11,377 nt of DNA from JBJXHB01 sp046160725. GTDB taxonomy: Bacteria > Pseudomonadota > Gammaproteobacteria > Burkholderiales > Burkholderiaceae_C. Of the stretch, positions 1 to 6,352 are shown piece by piece. The number at the start of each line of letters is the position of its first letter. Within the stretch, counting starts at the first letter, position 1. A program made the translations under genes and the position numbers. The DNA lies in the NCBI GenBank assembly GCA_046160725.1, contig JBJXHB010000221.1:1-11377 (forward strand), read 5' to 3'. The notes beneath the pieces were generated by a model. That model saw only the letters and a program-made list of their open reading frames with translations, did not search any database and had not been told where the DNA came from.

Positions 1-244
1 GACGGACAGTCAGGCTGAGACTGATCGGCTGTGGGCGGCGCTGACCGCCAATGGCGGCGAGGAGAGTGTTTGCGGTTGGCTGAAGGACCGCTACGGGGTG
101 TCGTGGCAGATTTACCCGAAGCGGCTGACAGAGTTGACGACGAGTCCCGACAAGAACGTGTCTGCCAAGGCGATGGCGGCCATGATGAAACAGAGAAAGA
201 TCGATATCGCCGCCATCGAAGCGGCGGTCCGCGAGGCTGGTTGA
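1..244 (+). CDS. VOC family protein (PhnB-like), 3' end only
   Basis: The reading frame is open from the left edge (first full codon at 2) to TGA at 242-244, giving about 80 C-terminal residues. The stretch CGWLKDRYGVSWQIYP matches the end of the PhnB/3-demethylubiquinone-methyltransferase-like VOC fold (PF06983 type), where D-R-[FY]-G-V-x-W forms the last strand. A helical tail follows (KAMAAMMKQRKIDIAAIEAAV), typical of the longer members of this family. VOC proteins of this group are small cytoplasmic metal-site or antibiotic-binding-like folds; the substrate is usually unknown. It is the first of three VOC genes in tandem on the same strand, which suggests local duplication or a shared operon. 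The start lies outside the window. Family assignment is fairly sure; function is not known. Confidence 0.8.
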   Translation, partial: TDSQAETDRLWAALTANGGEESVCGWLKDRYGVSWQIYPKRLTELTTSPDKNVSAKAMAAMMKQRKIDIAAIEAAVREAG

Positions 245-302
245 CTACGACCGGCCGAGCTATGCGGCTGGCCTATGCCCGGCCAGCCACGCCGGCCGCA
301 TC

Positions 303-566
303 ATGCATGCCAACCTCACGCATCCGGACTTCGCGCTGATGGCCGGCGACACACCGCCCGGCGTGCCCTTCGAAGGCATGAAGGGCGTGATGATGACGCT
401 GACCTACGACAGCGCCGCCGAGGCCAGGCGCGTCTTCGACAAGCTTGCCGCCGACGGTACGGTGACGATGCCACTGGCCGAGACCTTCTGGGCCGAAACC
501 TTCGGCATGGTCACCGACCGCTTCGGCACCGGTTGGGGTGTCAACGGCGGGAGCAAGGCGATGTGA
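303..566 (+). pseudogene. Truncated VOC/PhnB-like protein (C-terminal part only)
   Basis: The 87 residues from ATG 303 to TGA 564-566 match the second half of a PhnB-like VOC protein: IMHANL, then ALMAGDTPPG, EGMKGVMMTLTYD, TVTMPLAETFWAETFGMV and TDRFGTGWGVNGG. Family members are about 130-160 residues, so some 50 N-terminal residues, including the first beta-alpha-beta unit, are missing. The same frame stays open upstream and encodes AGRI just before the ATG, which fits the usual residues before IMHA. However, no start codon exists between the in-frame stops near 189 and position 303, and there is no ribosome binding site before 303. It therefore looks like a gene that lost its 5' end by deletion next to the preceding VOC gene. 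A short product from ATG 303 cannot be excluded, but half a VOC module is unlikely to fold alone. Confidence 0.65.
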
Positions 567-589
567 TGTCGAGCCCGATGAACCGTGAC

Positions 590-594
590 GGAGG
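590..594 (+). promoter_or_regulatory. Ribosome binding site of the third VOC gene
   Basis: GGAGG lies 6 nt before ATG 601 and fixes that start. Confidence 0.7.
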
Positions 595-600
595 CGCCCG

Positions 601-1002
601 ATGGCAACAGCCCGACCTTTCCTGATGTTCCAGGGCGGCACGGCCCAAGCCGCGCTGGACCTGTACTTCGCCACCTTCCCGGATTCCGGCAAGGTGCGTG
701 TCGAGGACTGGGCTCCCGGCGAGCCCGGGGCCGCAGGCACCATCAAGATGGCCGTGTTCACGATCTGCGGGCGGGAGTTCATGTGCTCTGACAGCCCGGT
801 CAAGCACGCGTTCTCGTTCACGCCGTCGACTTCGACCTTCGTGGACTTCGACTCGATCGCCGAAATGGAGCGGGTGTTCGGCGTCCTGTCGGAGGCAGGC
901 AAGGTCCTGATGCCACTGGACAACTATGGCTTCAGCCAGCGCTTCGGCTGGGTCAATGATCGTTTCGGCGTGTCCTGGCAGTTGAACCTGGCTGTTTCGT
1001 AG
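601..1002 (+). CDS. VOC family protein (PhnB-like)
   Basis: This is an intact 133-residue protein. It opens with PFLMFQGGTAQAALDLYFATFP, the usual first strand and helix of the PhnB/PF06983 family. The middle has IKMAVFTICGREFMCSDSP, and it ends with PLDNYGFSQRFGWVNDRFGVSWQLNL, where DRFGVSWQL is the typical last strand. Length agrees with the family. Start ATG 601 is supported by GGAGG at 590-594. It lies 34 nt after the stop of the truncated VOC gene and is the only complete one of the three. Members are cytoplasmic; some are annotated as glyoxalase, bleomycin-resistance-like or 3-demethylubiquinone methyltransferase-like, but no activity can be assigned here. Confidence 0.85.
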   Translation: MATARPFLMFQGGTAQAALDLYFATFPDSGKVRVEDWAPGEPGAAGTIKMAVFTICGREFMCSDSPVKHAFSFTPSTSTFVDFDSIAEMERVFGVLSEAGKVLMPLDNYGFSQRFGWVNDRFGVSWQLNLAVS

Positions 1003-1050
1003 CGTGCAGAGCGCTGTCGAAGTCCGCCATCGTCGATCGTCGTGCAAGTG

Positions 1051-1056
1051 AAGGAG
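1051..1056 (+). promoter_or_regulatory. Ribosome binding site of the YHS gene
   Basis: AAGGAG lies 7 nt before ATG 1064. The translation signal is intact although the coding part is damaged. Confidence 0.7.
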
Positions 1057-1063
1057 CATTTCC

Positions 1064-1687
1064 ATGAGCAGCACACTGTTCAGGTTCCTGTTGCCGCTCG
1101 CGCTCGCCATGGCCAGTGCCATCACTTCGGCGGCCTGGGCCGGCGAATACTTCGAGGGTGACGGTGTTGCCATCCGCGGCCATGACCCGGTGGCCTACTT
1201 CAAGGACGGCAAGCCGGTGAAGGGCAGCGCCGAGCACCGCTTCGAGCACAAGGGCTCGACCTTCCACTTCGCCTCCAAGGCCAACCGCGACGTGCAGAAG
1301 AAGTGGAGCACCGACATCCCCGGACATGTGAGCAAGGCCAGTCGCCATTGGCCCGCCGTTGCCAAGCAGACCAAAGTGATCGAGCAGGAGGCCCTGCACT
1401 GCCTGGTGCTGGACGGCGCCAACCGAATGGGCAGCGACGGTGTACCGGAGTTCGTCGAAGTGCCGGCGCCAACCGACGAAGCGCTGCAGTCGGGGGCCGG
1501 CCTGGCCTGTTCCCTCAGGGGCAGTGCCACGCCAACGCTCAACTTGCCTGGCCTACTCGCTGCCGTTCGTCCTCGGAGAGCCAGCGCCATTGCCCGGGGG
1601 CCAGGTCTTCGGGCAGGGTCAGCCCGCCAAAGGCGCTGCGATGCAAGGCCTCGACGCGGTTGCCTGCCGCGGCCACCATGCGCTTGA
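1064..1687 (+). CDS. Secreted YHS-domain protein, internally deleted and fused to a transposase fragment
   Basis: The frame encodes 207 residues. Residues 1-26 form a signal peptide (hydrophobic core FLLPLALAMASAITSA, likely cleavage AWA|GEY). Residues 28-75 are the first half of a YHS-domain (TRASH-like) protein: EYFEGDGVAIRGHDPVAYF, GKPVKGSAEHRFEHKGSTFHF, ASKANRD. The chain then jumps at residue 76 to the family's C-terminal end, VQKKWSTDIPGHVSKASRHWPAV. In normal members about 40-45 residues, with the conserved Tyr/Gly/Cys core and the VDGRLYLNYN-type segment, lie between ANRD and VQKKW. They are missing here without a frameshift. After residue 101, where the family normally stops, the frame continues. 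Residues 111-142 resemble an IS91-type transposase, and the last 50 or so are Arg/Pro-rich antisense read-through over rsuA. The start is supported by AAGGAG at 1051. A working protein is doubtful; it is probably a decaying gene that still carries good signals. Confidence 0.7.
   Translation: MSSTLFRFLLPLALAMASAITSAAWAGEYFEGDGVAIRGHDPVAYFKDGKPVKGSAEHRFEHKGSTFHFASKANRDVQKKWSTDIPGHVSKASRHWPAVAKQTKVIEQEALHCLVLDGANRMGSDGVPEFVEVPAPTDEALQSGAGLACSLRGSATPTLNLPGLLAAVRPRRASAIARGPGLRAGSARQRRCDARPRRGCLPRPPCA
1391..1492 (+). mobile_element. Remnant of an IS91-type (Transposase_32) transposase
   Basis: In the frame of the YHS gene, codons 110-143 read LHCLVLDGANRMGSDGVPEF followed by VEVPAPTDEALQ. From memory of the family, this closely follows the HLHCLVLDGVYR...G.P.FVEV.APTDEALQ segment of IS91/Transposase_32 rolling-circle transposases, just after the HUH motif. 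Only the second His of HUH (His112) is present; the residues before it do not match. About 30 residues are left of a protein of several hundred, and no element ends are seen. It suggests that an IS91-like element was once here and was almost wholly deleted. Recognition is from memory of the motif and has not been searched. Confidence 0.6.
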
Positions 1688-2264
1688 CCAGGTGGTAGCG
1701 GCCCTCAGTGACCGTGATCTGCAGCGTCATCGGCCCTGCCGGTTCGCAGGCCAGCGCACGCACCGGCTGCGGATGGTCGTGCAGCAACACGCCGGCCAGA
1801 AGGGCGGCGACCTGCGTCGAGTCGACGGTGTGTTTTGTCGTCGCCAGGTAGACCTTCGGGACATGGCGCTTGGGGTGCGTCAGGCGATGGATCAGGTCGC
1901 CCTGGTCAGTCAGCAGCAGCAGCCCGGTGGTGTCCTGGTCCAGCCGCCCCACGGGCTGCACGCCGCGCCGCCGCAGCGGATCGGGCAGCAGGCTCAGCAC
2001 GCCCGGATAGTTGCGCGGCGCACGCGAGCATTCGTAGCCACCGGGCTTGTTCAGCACCAGCACCGCCTGCGCCTGGTACTGCCAGGCCTGGCCATCGATA
2101 CTGAAGCTCAGGCCGTCGACATCCAGTTCCTGTTGCGGGTCCAGCAGCGTACGGCCCGCCACCTGCACCAGCCCAGCGGCCACGGTGCCGGCGCATTCGC
2201 GGCGGCTGCCGAATCCTTGGGTGAAGAGCAGGTCTGCCAGGCGCATCGTCAGCGAGTGTCGCAT
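1539..2264 (-). CDS. rsuA: 16S rRNA pseudouridine(516) synthase
   Basis: This 241-residue protein of the RsuA family isomerises uridine 516 of 16S rRNA to pseudouridine during small-subunit assembly in the cytoplasm. Residues 7-50 are an S4 RNA-binding domain (MRLADLLFTQGFGSRRECAG). The catalytic domain has LNKPGGYECS (71-80) and GRLDQDTTGLLLLTD (106-120), with the catalytic Asp expected at D109. It also has PKVYLA (136-141) and EGRYHLVKRMVAAAGNRVEALHR near the C-terminus. Length is that of the family (about 230-245). Met7 (ATG at 2246) is an equally good start, because homologues begin with MRL; neither start has a clear ribosome binding site. It is divergent from the acid-CoA ligase gene, and its 3' end overlaps the antisense tail of the decayed YHS frame by 149 nt. 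Confidence 0.9.
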   Translation of the reverse strand: MRHSLTMRLADLLFTQGFGSRRECAGTVAAGLVQVAGRTLLDPQQELDVDGLSFSIDGQAWQYQAQAVLVLNKPGGYECSRAPRNYPGVLSLLPDPLRRRGVQPVGRLDQDTTGLLLLTDQGDLIHRLTHPKRHVPKVYLATTKHTVDSTQVAALLAGVLLHDHPQPVRALACEPAGPMTLQITVTEGRYHLVKRMVAAAGNRVEALHRSAFGGLTLPEDLAPGQWRWLSEDERQRVGQAS

Positions 2265-2344
2265 TGGCGCTCGCGGCGCCTGCGGCAGCGGCTACGCTGC
2301 CGGTCCTGCCTCCTGCTCCGACGCTGCCGGCCGGCGCGCTGCCC

Positions 2345-3898
2345 ATGTCCCGTCCTCACCTGCCACCCACTGCCCCCAACCATGTGCTGCGTGCCTTGCG
2401 CCGCAGGCCGGACTGCACGGCCTTCCAATGGGACGGCGGTGCGCTCAGTGGCCGCGGCACGGCCGACCTCATCGCCCGCATGCAGGCGGTGTTGATGCGG
2501 CATGGGCTGGGCCGTGGCCAGCGCATGGCATTGCTGGCCGCCAACCGTGCCGACGCCTGGTGCGCAGGCATTGCGGCGCAGGCCTGCGCAGCGGCTATCA
2601 CGCCGCTGCATCCGCGCGGGTCGCTGGTCGACCATCAGGCCCATCTGGACGACAGCCAGGCGTCCATGCTGGTGCTGGACCCACATGGCTTTCCTCAACG
2701 CGCCGGCGAGCTGGCAGCGCTGGGCGGGCGCACCGTCTTCACGCTCGGTCCCGCTGAGTACGGCATCGACCTTTTGACCGCCGCCGACGCGGTGGGCAGT
2801 GCCGAGGTGCACGATCTGTCCCTTGGCGACGACATCGCGGTCCTCAACTACACCGGCGGCACCACCGGCCGTGCCAAGGGCGCATTGCGGCGCCACTGCG
2901 ATGTGCTGGCCGGCACGCAGGCCATCCTGGCGGACTTTGAGCTGCCGGCCGTGCCGCGCTTTCTGGCCGTGGCGCCGATCAGCCATGTCGCCGGCTCCAA
3001 GGTGCTGCCCACGCTGATGCGCGGTGGCACGGTGCATTTGCTGGCCGGTTTCGACCCGGCCCACACCCTGGCCACCCTGGCGCGCGAGCGTATCAACATG
3101 ACGCTGCTGGTGCCGACGATGATCTACACCCTGCTGGACCATCCGGCGCTGGACGGCACCGACCTGTCGGCGCTGGAGCTGATGTTGTACGGCGCGTCGC
3201 CCATGGCGCCGGCCCGGCTGCTGGAGGGCTTGCAGCGCATCGGCCCGGTGTTTGCCCAGCTCTACGGTCAGACCGAGTGCTATCCGATCTCGTTCCTCGC
3301 GCGTGCCGACCACAGCGCGCAGCGGCCCGAGCTGCTGGCGTCTTGCGGCTTTGCCTGCAGCAATGTGGACGTGGCCCTGCTGGATGACGCCGGCCAGCCG
3401 GTGGCGCCCGGTGAGGCGGGTGAGATCTGTGCCCGCGCGCCGCAGGTCATGCAGCACTACCTGGGCCAGCCCGAGCTCACCGCGGAGACCTTCCAGCACG
3501 GCTGGCTGCACACCGGCGACGTGGCGCGCCAGGACGACGAGGGCCGGCTGTACATCGTCGACCGCAAGAAGGACATGATCGTCAGCGGCGGCTTCAACAT
3601 CTACTCCCGCGAGGTGGAGGATGTCATCAGCGCCCAACCTGGCGTAGCCCAGGTGGCGGTGTTTGGCGTGCCGGACTCGAAATGGGGCGAGGCGGTGACC
3701 GCCTTCGTGGTGCGCCAACCGGGCGCTGACGTGCAGGCCGTTGCCCTGCAGCGCGAGGTCCGGCAGCGCAAGGGCGCGGCCCATGCGCCCAAGCACATTG
3801 AATTCGTCGACGAGCTGCCGCAGACGGCCGTGGGCAAGGTGGACAAGAAGGCCCTGCGCCAGCGCTTTTGGGTCGGCCAGGACCGACAGGTCGGTTGA
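2345..3898 (+). CDS. Class I adenylate-forming enzyme (acyl-CoA/acid-CoA ligase)
   Basis: This 517-residue AMP-dependent synthetase/ligase activates a carboxylic acid with ATP to an acyl-AMP, then transfers it to CoA; the acid is unknown. Numbered from ATG 2345, the motifs are the phosphate loop YTGGTTGRAKG (169-179), YGQTE (307-311), GWLHTGD (386-392), and the hinge YIVDRKKDMIVSGGFNIYS (403-421). The C-terminal domain has PQTAVGKVDKKALR with the catalytic Lys at K498. All key motifs are intact and length is normal (500-560). The frame is open back to TTG 2264, but those 27 residues are Ala/Pro-rich with no homology pattern; MSRPHLPPTAPNHVLRAL is the likelier N-terminus. It is the first gene of a two-gene operon, ending 17 nt before a flavoprotein gene. 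It is divergent from rsuA across at most 98 nt. Confidence 0.88.
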   Translation: MSRPHLPPTAPNHVLRALRRRPDCTAFQWDGGALSGRGTADLIARMQAVLMRHGLGRGQRMALLAANRADAWCAGIAAQACAAAITPLHPRGSLVDHQAHLDDSQASMLVLDPHGFPQRAGELAALGGRTVFTLGPAEYGIDLLTAADAVGSAEVHDLSLGDDIAVLNYTGGTTGRAKGALRRHCDVLAGTQAILADFELPAVPRFLAVAPISHVAGSKVLPTLMRGGTVHLLAGFDPAHTLATLARERINMTLLVPTMIYTLLDHPALDGTDLSALELMLYGASPMAPARLLEGLQRIGPVFAQLYGQTECYPISFLARADHSAQRPELLASCGFACSNVDVALLDDAGQPVAPGEAGEICARAPQVMQHYLGQPELTAETFQHGWLHTGDVARQDDEGRLYIVDRKKDMIVSGGFNIYSREVEDVISAQPGVAQVAVFGVPDSKWGEAVTAFVVRQPGADVQAVALQREVRQRKGAAHAPKHIEFVDELPQTAVGKVDKKALRQRFWVGQDRQVG

Positions 3899-3901
3899 AC
3901 C

Positions 3902-3907
3902 GGGGAA
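3902..3907 (+). promoter_or_regulatory. Ribosome binding site of the flavoprotein gene
   Basis: A purine-rich GGGGAA lies 8 nt before ATG 3916, in the 17-nt gap after the ligase stop. It favours ATG 3916 over the TTG that opens the frame at 3868 inside the ligase gene. Confidence 0.45.
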
Positions 3908-3915
3908 GCCTCGCC

Positions 3916-4884
3916 ATGCACATGCCACTGCCGTCAACCATCACCCGCCGCCTGCGCCTGCCGCTGATCGCCGCGCCCATGTTCCGCGTCAGCGGGCCCG
4001 ACCTGGTGCTGGCCGCTTGCAGGGCAGGGGTGATCGGCGCCTTCCCGACCGCCAACTGCCGCAGCGTCGACGAGCTGGACGCCTGGCTGCACCGCATCCG
4101 TGCCGGCCTGCAGGCTGAGCATGCCGCCTTTGCACCCAACCTCATCATGCGCCGCGCCACACTGCGCGACGAGCTGGCCTGCCTCGTCCGGCACCGTGTC
4201 GAGCTGGTCATCACCAGTGTGGGCTCGCCAGCGCCGGCCGTGCAGCCGCTGCATGACATCGGCTGCGTGGTGCTGGCCGACGTGGCCAGCGTGCGCCATG
4301 CCGAAAAGGCCATCGAGGCCGGGGCCGACGGTCTGATCCTGCTCAGCGCGGGTGCCGGCGGCCAGACCGGCTGGGCCAATGGCTTTGCCTTCGCACGTGC
4401 CGTACGCGCCTTCTTCGACGGGCCTCTGGTGATGGCCGGCGGCATGGCCGACGGCCATGCCCTGTGGGCGGCGCAGGCCCTGGGCTGCGACCTGGCCTAC
4501 ATGGGCACGCGGTTCATCGCCACGCAGGAAAGCATGGCCAGCGCCGGCTACAAGCGCATGTTGGTCGACTGCCGGCTGGACGACGTGATGCTCACCCGCG
4601 CCTTCACTGGCCTGGAGACCAACATGCTGCGCCCGTCCATCGTCGCCAGCGGCCTCGACCCCGATGCGCTGCCCGAAGGCATGGATGTCGAGCGTACGGC
4701 CGAGCTCTATGGCGCGGCCGCCCCGGGCGCGAGACCGCGGCGCTGGACCGACATCTGGTCGGCCGGGCATGCGGTGTCGGGCGTTGGCGCTGTCCAAACG
4801 GTCGCCGACCTGGTGCAGGCAACGGAGCAGGAGTACCGGGCTGCACAGCAGGCCAGCGCGCGGATCACCCAGCTCGGGCGGTGA
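3916..4884 (+). CDS. Nitronate monooxygenase family FMN protein
   Basis: This 322-residue TIM-barrel flavoprotein belongs to the 2-nitropropane dioxygenase/nitronate monooxygenase family, which also includes FabK-type enoyl reductases. Visible features are LRLPLIAAPMFRVSGPDLV near the start (first FMN strand) and SAGAGGQTGWANGFAFARAV (144-163). The FMN phosphate-binding part has MAGGMADGHALWAAQALG and AYMGTRFIATQESM. The C-terminal part has TRAFTGLETNMLRPSI and DIWSAGHAVSGV. At the place where characterised class I enzymes have GGH with a catalytic His, this protein has Gln150 (GGQTG). A different reaction or electron route is therefore possible. It follows the acid-CoA ligase by 17 nt, so the pair probably acts on one substrate (ligation to CoA, then a flavin-dependent redox step), but the substrate cannot be named. 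Confidence 0.85.
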   Translation: MHMPLPSTITRRLRLPLIAAPMFRVSGPDLVLAACRAGVIGAFPTANCRSVDELDAWLHRIRAGLQAEHAAFAPNLIMRRATLRDELACLVRHRVELVITSVGSPAPAVQPLHDIGCVVLADVASVRHAEKAIEAGADGLILLSAGAGGQTGWANGFAFARAVRAFFDGPLVMAGGMADGHALWAAQALGCDLAYMGTRFIATQESMASAGYKRMLVDCRLDDVMLTRAFTGLETNMLRPSIVASGLDPDALPEGMDVERTAELYGAAAPGARPRRWTDIWSAGHAVSGVGAVQTVADLVQATEQEYRAAQQASARITQLGR

Positions 4885-4901
4885 GGTTCGAGCAGACCTC
4901 A
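4882..4901. terminator. Small hairpin shared by two convergent stop codons
   Basis: TGAGGT (4882-4887) and ACCTCA (4896-4901) form a 6-bp stem with an 8-nt loop. The first three bases of the left arm are the stop of the flavoprotein gene. The last three bases of the right arm, read on the other strand, are the folA stop. No T-tract follows on either side, so intrinsic termination is uncertain. Confidence 0.4.
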
Positions 4902-5393
4902 GGGCTTGCGGCGATAGCGGGTGATCTCGAAGTCCACGCCGGCCGCCGTGCGGTGGCTTGCCAGCGGCTCACGGTCGAACTGGCTGCGGTCCCATGCGGG
5001 AAAGAAGACGTCGCCGGGTAGGTCGGCATCGACCTCGGTCAGCAGCAGCGTGTCGGCCCGCGGCAACGCCTGCGCGTACAGCTCGCCACCGCCCAGCACG
5101 AAGACCTTTGGCGCTGCGCCCACCAGAGCCAGCGCGTCCTCCAGGCTGGCCGTGCGTTCGGCGCCGTCGGCTTGCCAGCCCGACTGACGGGTGACCACCA
5201 CGTTGCGGCGGCCGGGCAGCGGGCGGAACCGCTGCGGCAGGCTGTCCCAGGTCTTGCGGCCCATGATGACCGGGCAGCCCATCGTGGCCTCCCGGAGATG
5301 GCGCCGGTCGGCCGGGTCGCCGAACACCAGGTCGTTGTCGCGGCCGATGGCACCGTTGCGGGCCACCGCCGCGATCAGCAGCAACTCGCTCAC
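4899..5393 (-). CDS. folA: Dihydrofolate reductase
   Basis: This 164-residue protein reduces dihydrofolate to tetrahydrofolate with NADPH; trimethoprim and methotrexate target this enzyme. Motifs are LLLIAAVARNGAIGRDNDL (4-22), PADRRHLREATMG with the catalytic acid at Asp29, PVIMGRKTWDSLP (41-53), FRPLPGRRNVVVTR, FVLGGGELYAQAL (NADPH site) and the C-terminal FEITRYRRK. Length is normal. The start is GTG 5393, which overlaps the thyA stop as GTGA, so translation is probably coupled. The active-site segment reads NDLVFGDPAD instead of the common N-x-[LM]-P-W-x-L-P-x-D. Phe24 thus stands where E. coli has Trp22, and Asp26 stands where Leu24 is usual. I believe such variants occur in some Burkholderiales. 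Identity is certain from the motifs. Confidence 0.93.
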   Translation of the reverse strand: MSELLLIAAVARNGAIGRDNDLVFGDPADRRHLREATMGCPVIMGRKTWDSLPQRFRPLPGRRNVVVTRQSGWQADGAERTASLEDALALVGAAPKVFVLGGGELYAQALPRADTLLLTEVDADLPGDVFFPAWDRSQFDREPLASHRTAAGVDFEITRYRRKP

Positions 5394-6193
5394 ACCGCCA
5401 CCGGCGCCTTGATCGCCGGATGCGGGTCGTAGCCTTCGATCAGGAAGTCCTCGTACGCATAGTCGAAGATCGACGCCGGCCGGCGCTGCAGCACCAGGCG
5501 GGGCAGGGCGCGCGGCGCGCGGGCCAGCTGGGTCTCGACCTGCTCCATGTGGTTGCTGTAGAGGTGGCAGTCGCCGCCGGTCCAGACGAAGTCGCCCGGC
5601 TGCAGGTCGCACTGCTGGGCGACCATATGGGTCAGCAGCGCATAGCTGGCAATGTTGAACGGCACGCCCAGGAAGATGTCGGCACTGCTCTGATAGAGCT
5701 GGCAGCTGAGGCGCCCGTCCGCGACATAGAACTGGAACAGCGCGTGGCAAGGCGCCAGCGCCATCCTGGGTATGTCGGCCACGTTCCAGGCGCTGACGAT
5801 CAGCCGGCGTGAGTCCGGGTTTGCCTTGATCTGCTGCACCACCTGCGCGATCTGGTCGACATGGCCGCCGTCCGGCACTGGCCAGCTGCGCCATTGCACG
5901 CCATAGACCGGGCCCAGGTCGCCGTCGGCCTTGGCCCATTCGTCCCAGATCGTGACGCCGCGCTCCTGCAGCCAGCGCGCATTGCCGTCGCCGCGCAGGA
6001 ACCACAGCAGCTCGATGGCGATGCTCTTGAAATGGACCTTCTTGGTCGTGATCAACGGGAAGCCCTGTGAAAGGTCATACCTCAGTTGATGTCCAAACAC
6101 GCTGCGCGTGCCGGTGCCAGTGCGGTCGGTCTTGGCCACGCCGTGGTCACGGACGTGGCGCATCAGGTCTTCATAAGGGTGGGGCGCGGCCAT
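5390..6193 (-). CDS. thyA: Thymidylate synthase
   Basis: This 267-residue enzyme methylates dUMP to dTMP with methylenetetrahydrofolate and releases dihydrofolate, which the next gene (folA) recycles. Visible are YEDLMRHV at the N-terminus, TDRTGTGTRSVFGHQLRYDL (22-41), FPLITTKKVHFKSI, ELLWFLRGDGN, GVQWRSW and DSRRLIVSAWN with the phosphate-binding Arg pair (129-130). Also present are MALAPCHALFQFYV with the catalytic Cys149, LYQSSADIFLGVPFNIASYA, and GGDCHLYSNHMEQ. Length agrees with E. coli (264). ATG 6193 gives the standard N-terminus; the frame runs on to 6526, but the upstream part is non-coding. The stop overlaps the folA GTG by 4 nt (order thyA then folA). Confidence 0.95.
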   Translation of the reverse strand: MAAPHPYEDLMRHVRDHGVAKTDRTGTGTRSVFGHQLRYDLSQGFPLITTKKVHFKSIAIELLWFLRGDGNARWLQERGVTIWDEWAKADGDLGPVYGVQWRSWPVPDGGHVDQIAQVVQQIKANPDSRRLIVSAWNVADIPRMALAPCHALFQFYVADGRLSCQLYQSSADIFLGVPFNIASYALLTHMVAQQCDLQPGDFVWTGGDCHLYSNHMEQVETQLARAPRALPRLVLQRRPASIFDYAYEDFLIEGYDPHPAIKAPVAV

Positions 6194-6210
6194 GGCGCAT
6201 TGTGCCGATG

Positions 6211-6232
6211 CCGGACCAGGCCCGGACCGGGC
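6211..6232. repeat. Direct repeat and odd palindrome in the thyA leader
   Basis: CCGGACC occurs at 6211-6217 and again at 6222-6228, 11 nt apart (about one helical turn). The second copy lies in a perfect 13-nt palindrome, GCCCGGACCGGGC (6220-6232), centred at 6226, about 33 nt upstream of the thyA start. It could be an operator or a leader structure, or chance in GC-rich DNA. Confidence 0.35.
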
Positions 6233-6260
6233 CGCCGTCTCATACCCGATTGCCTTCAGG

Positions 6261-6267
6261 ATTATCA
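6261..6267 (-). promoter_or_regulatory. Possible -10 element for thyA-folA
   Basis: On the - strand the sequence reads TGATAAT, close to TATAAT, about 68 nt before the thyA ATG. It is the most AT-rich spot in the leader. No good -35 hexamer is seen 16-18 nt upstream, so this is a weak candidate. Confidence 0.25.
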
Positions 6268-6352
6268 GTTCGGCTGGCGCCACTGGGCTCATTGCCACCG
6301 TTGCGACCGACTGCTGTAGAGGTCGGACCGCCGTGCGCTCAACGTCCGCGCA

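Noticed and set aside
541..1173. Open frame of 210 residues on the - strand over the third VOC gene
   Set aside because: It is antisense to a VOC gene with a clear domain and ribosome binding site, and shows no recognisable motif.
2264..2344. Ala/Pro-rich N-terminal extension of the acid-CoA ligase from TTG 2264
   Set aside because: It needs a TTG start inside the divergent rsuA start codon, has no ribosome binding site and resembles no ligase N-terminus. ATG 2345 is preferred, though not proven.
2249..3937. 562-residue open frame on the - strand opposite the ligase
   Set aside because: It is His/Gln/Arg-rich with no motif and lies wholly antisense to a ligase with intact motifs; this is a typical shadow of GC-rich coding DNA.
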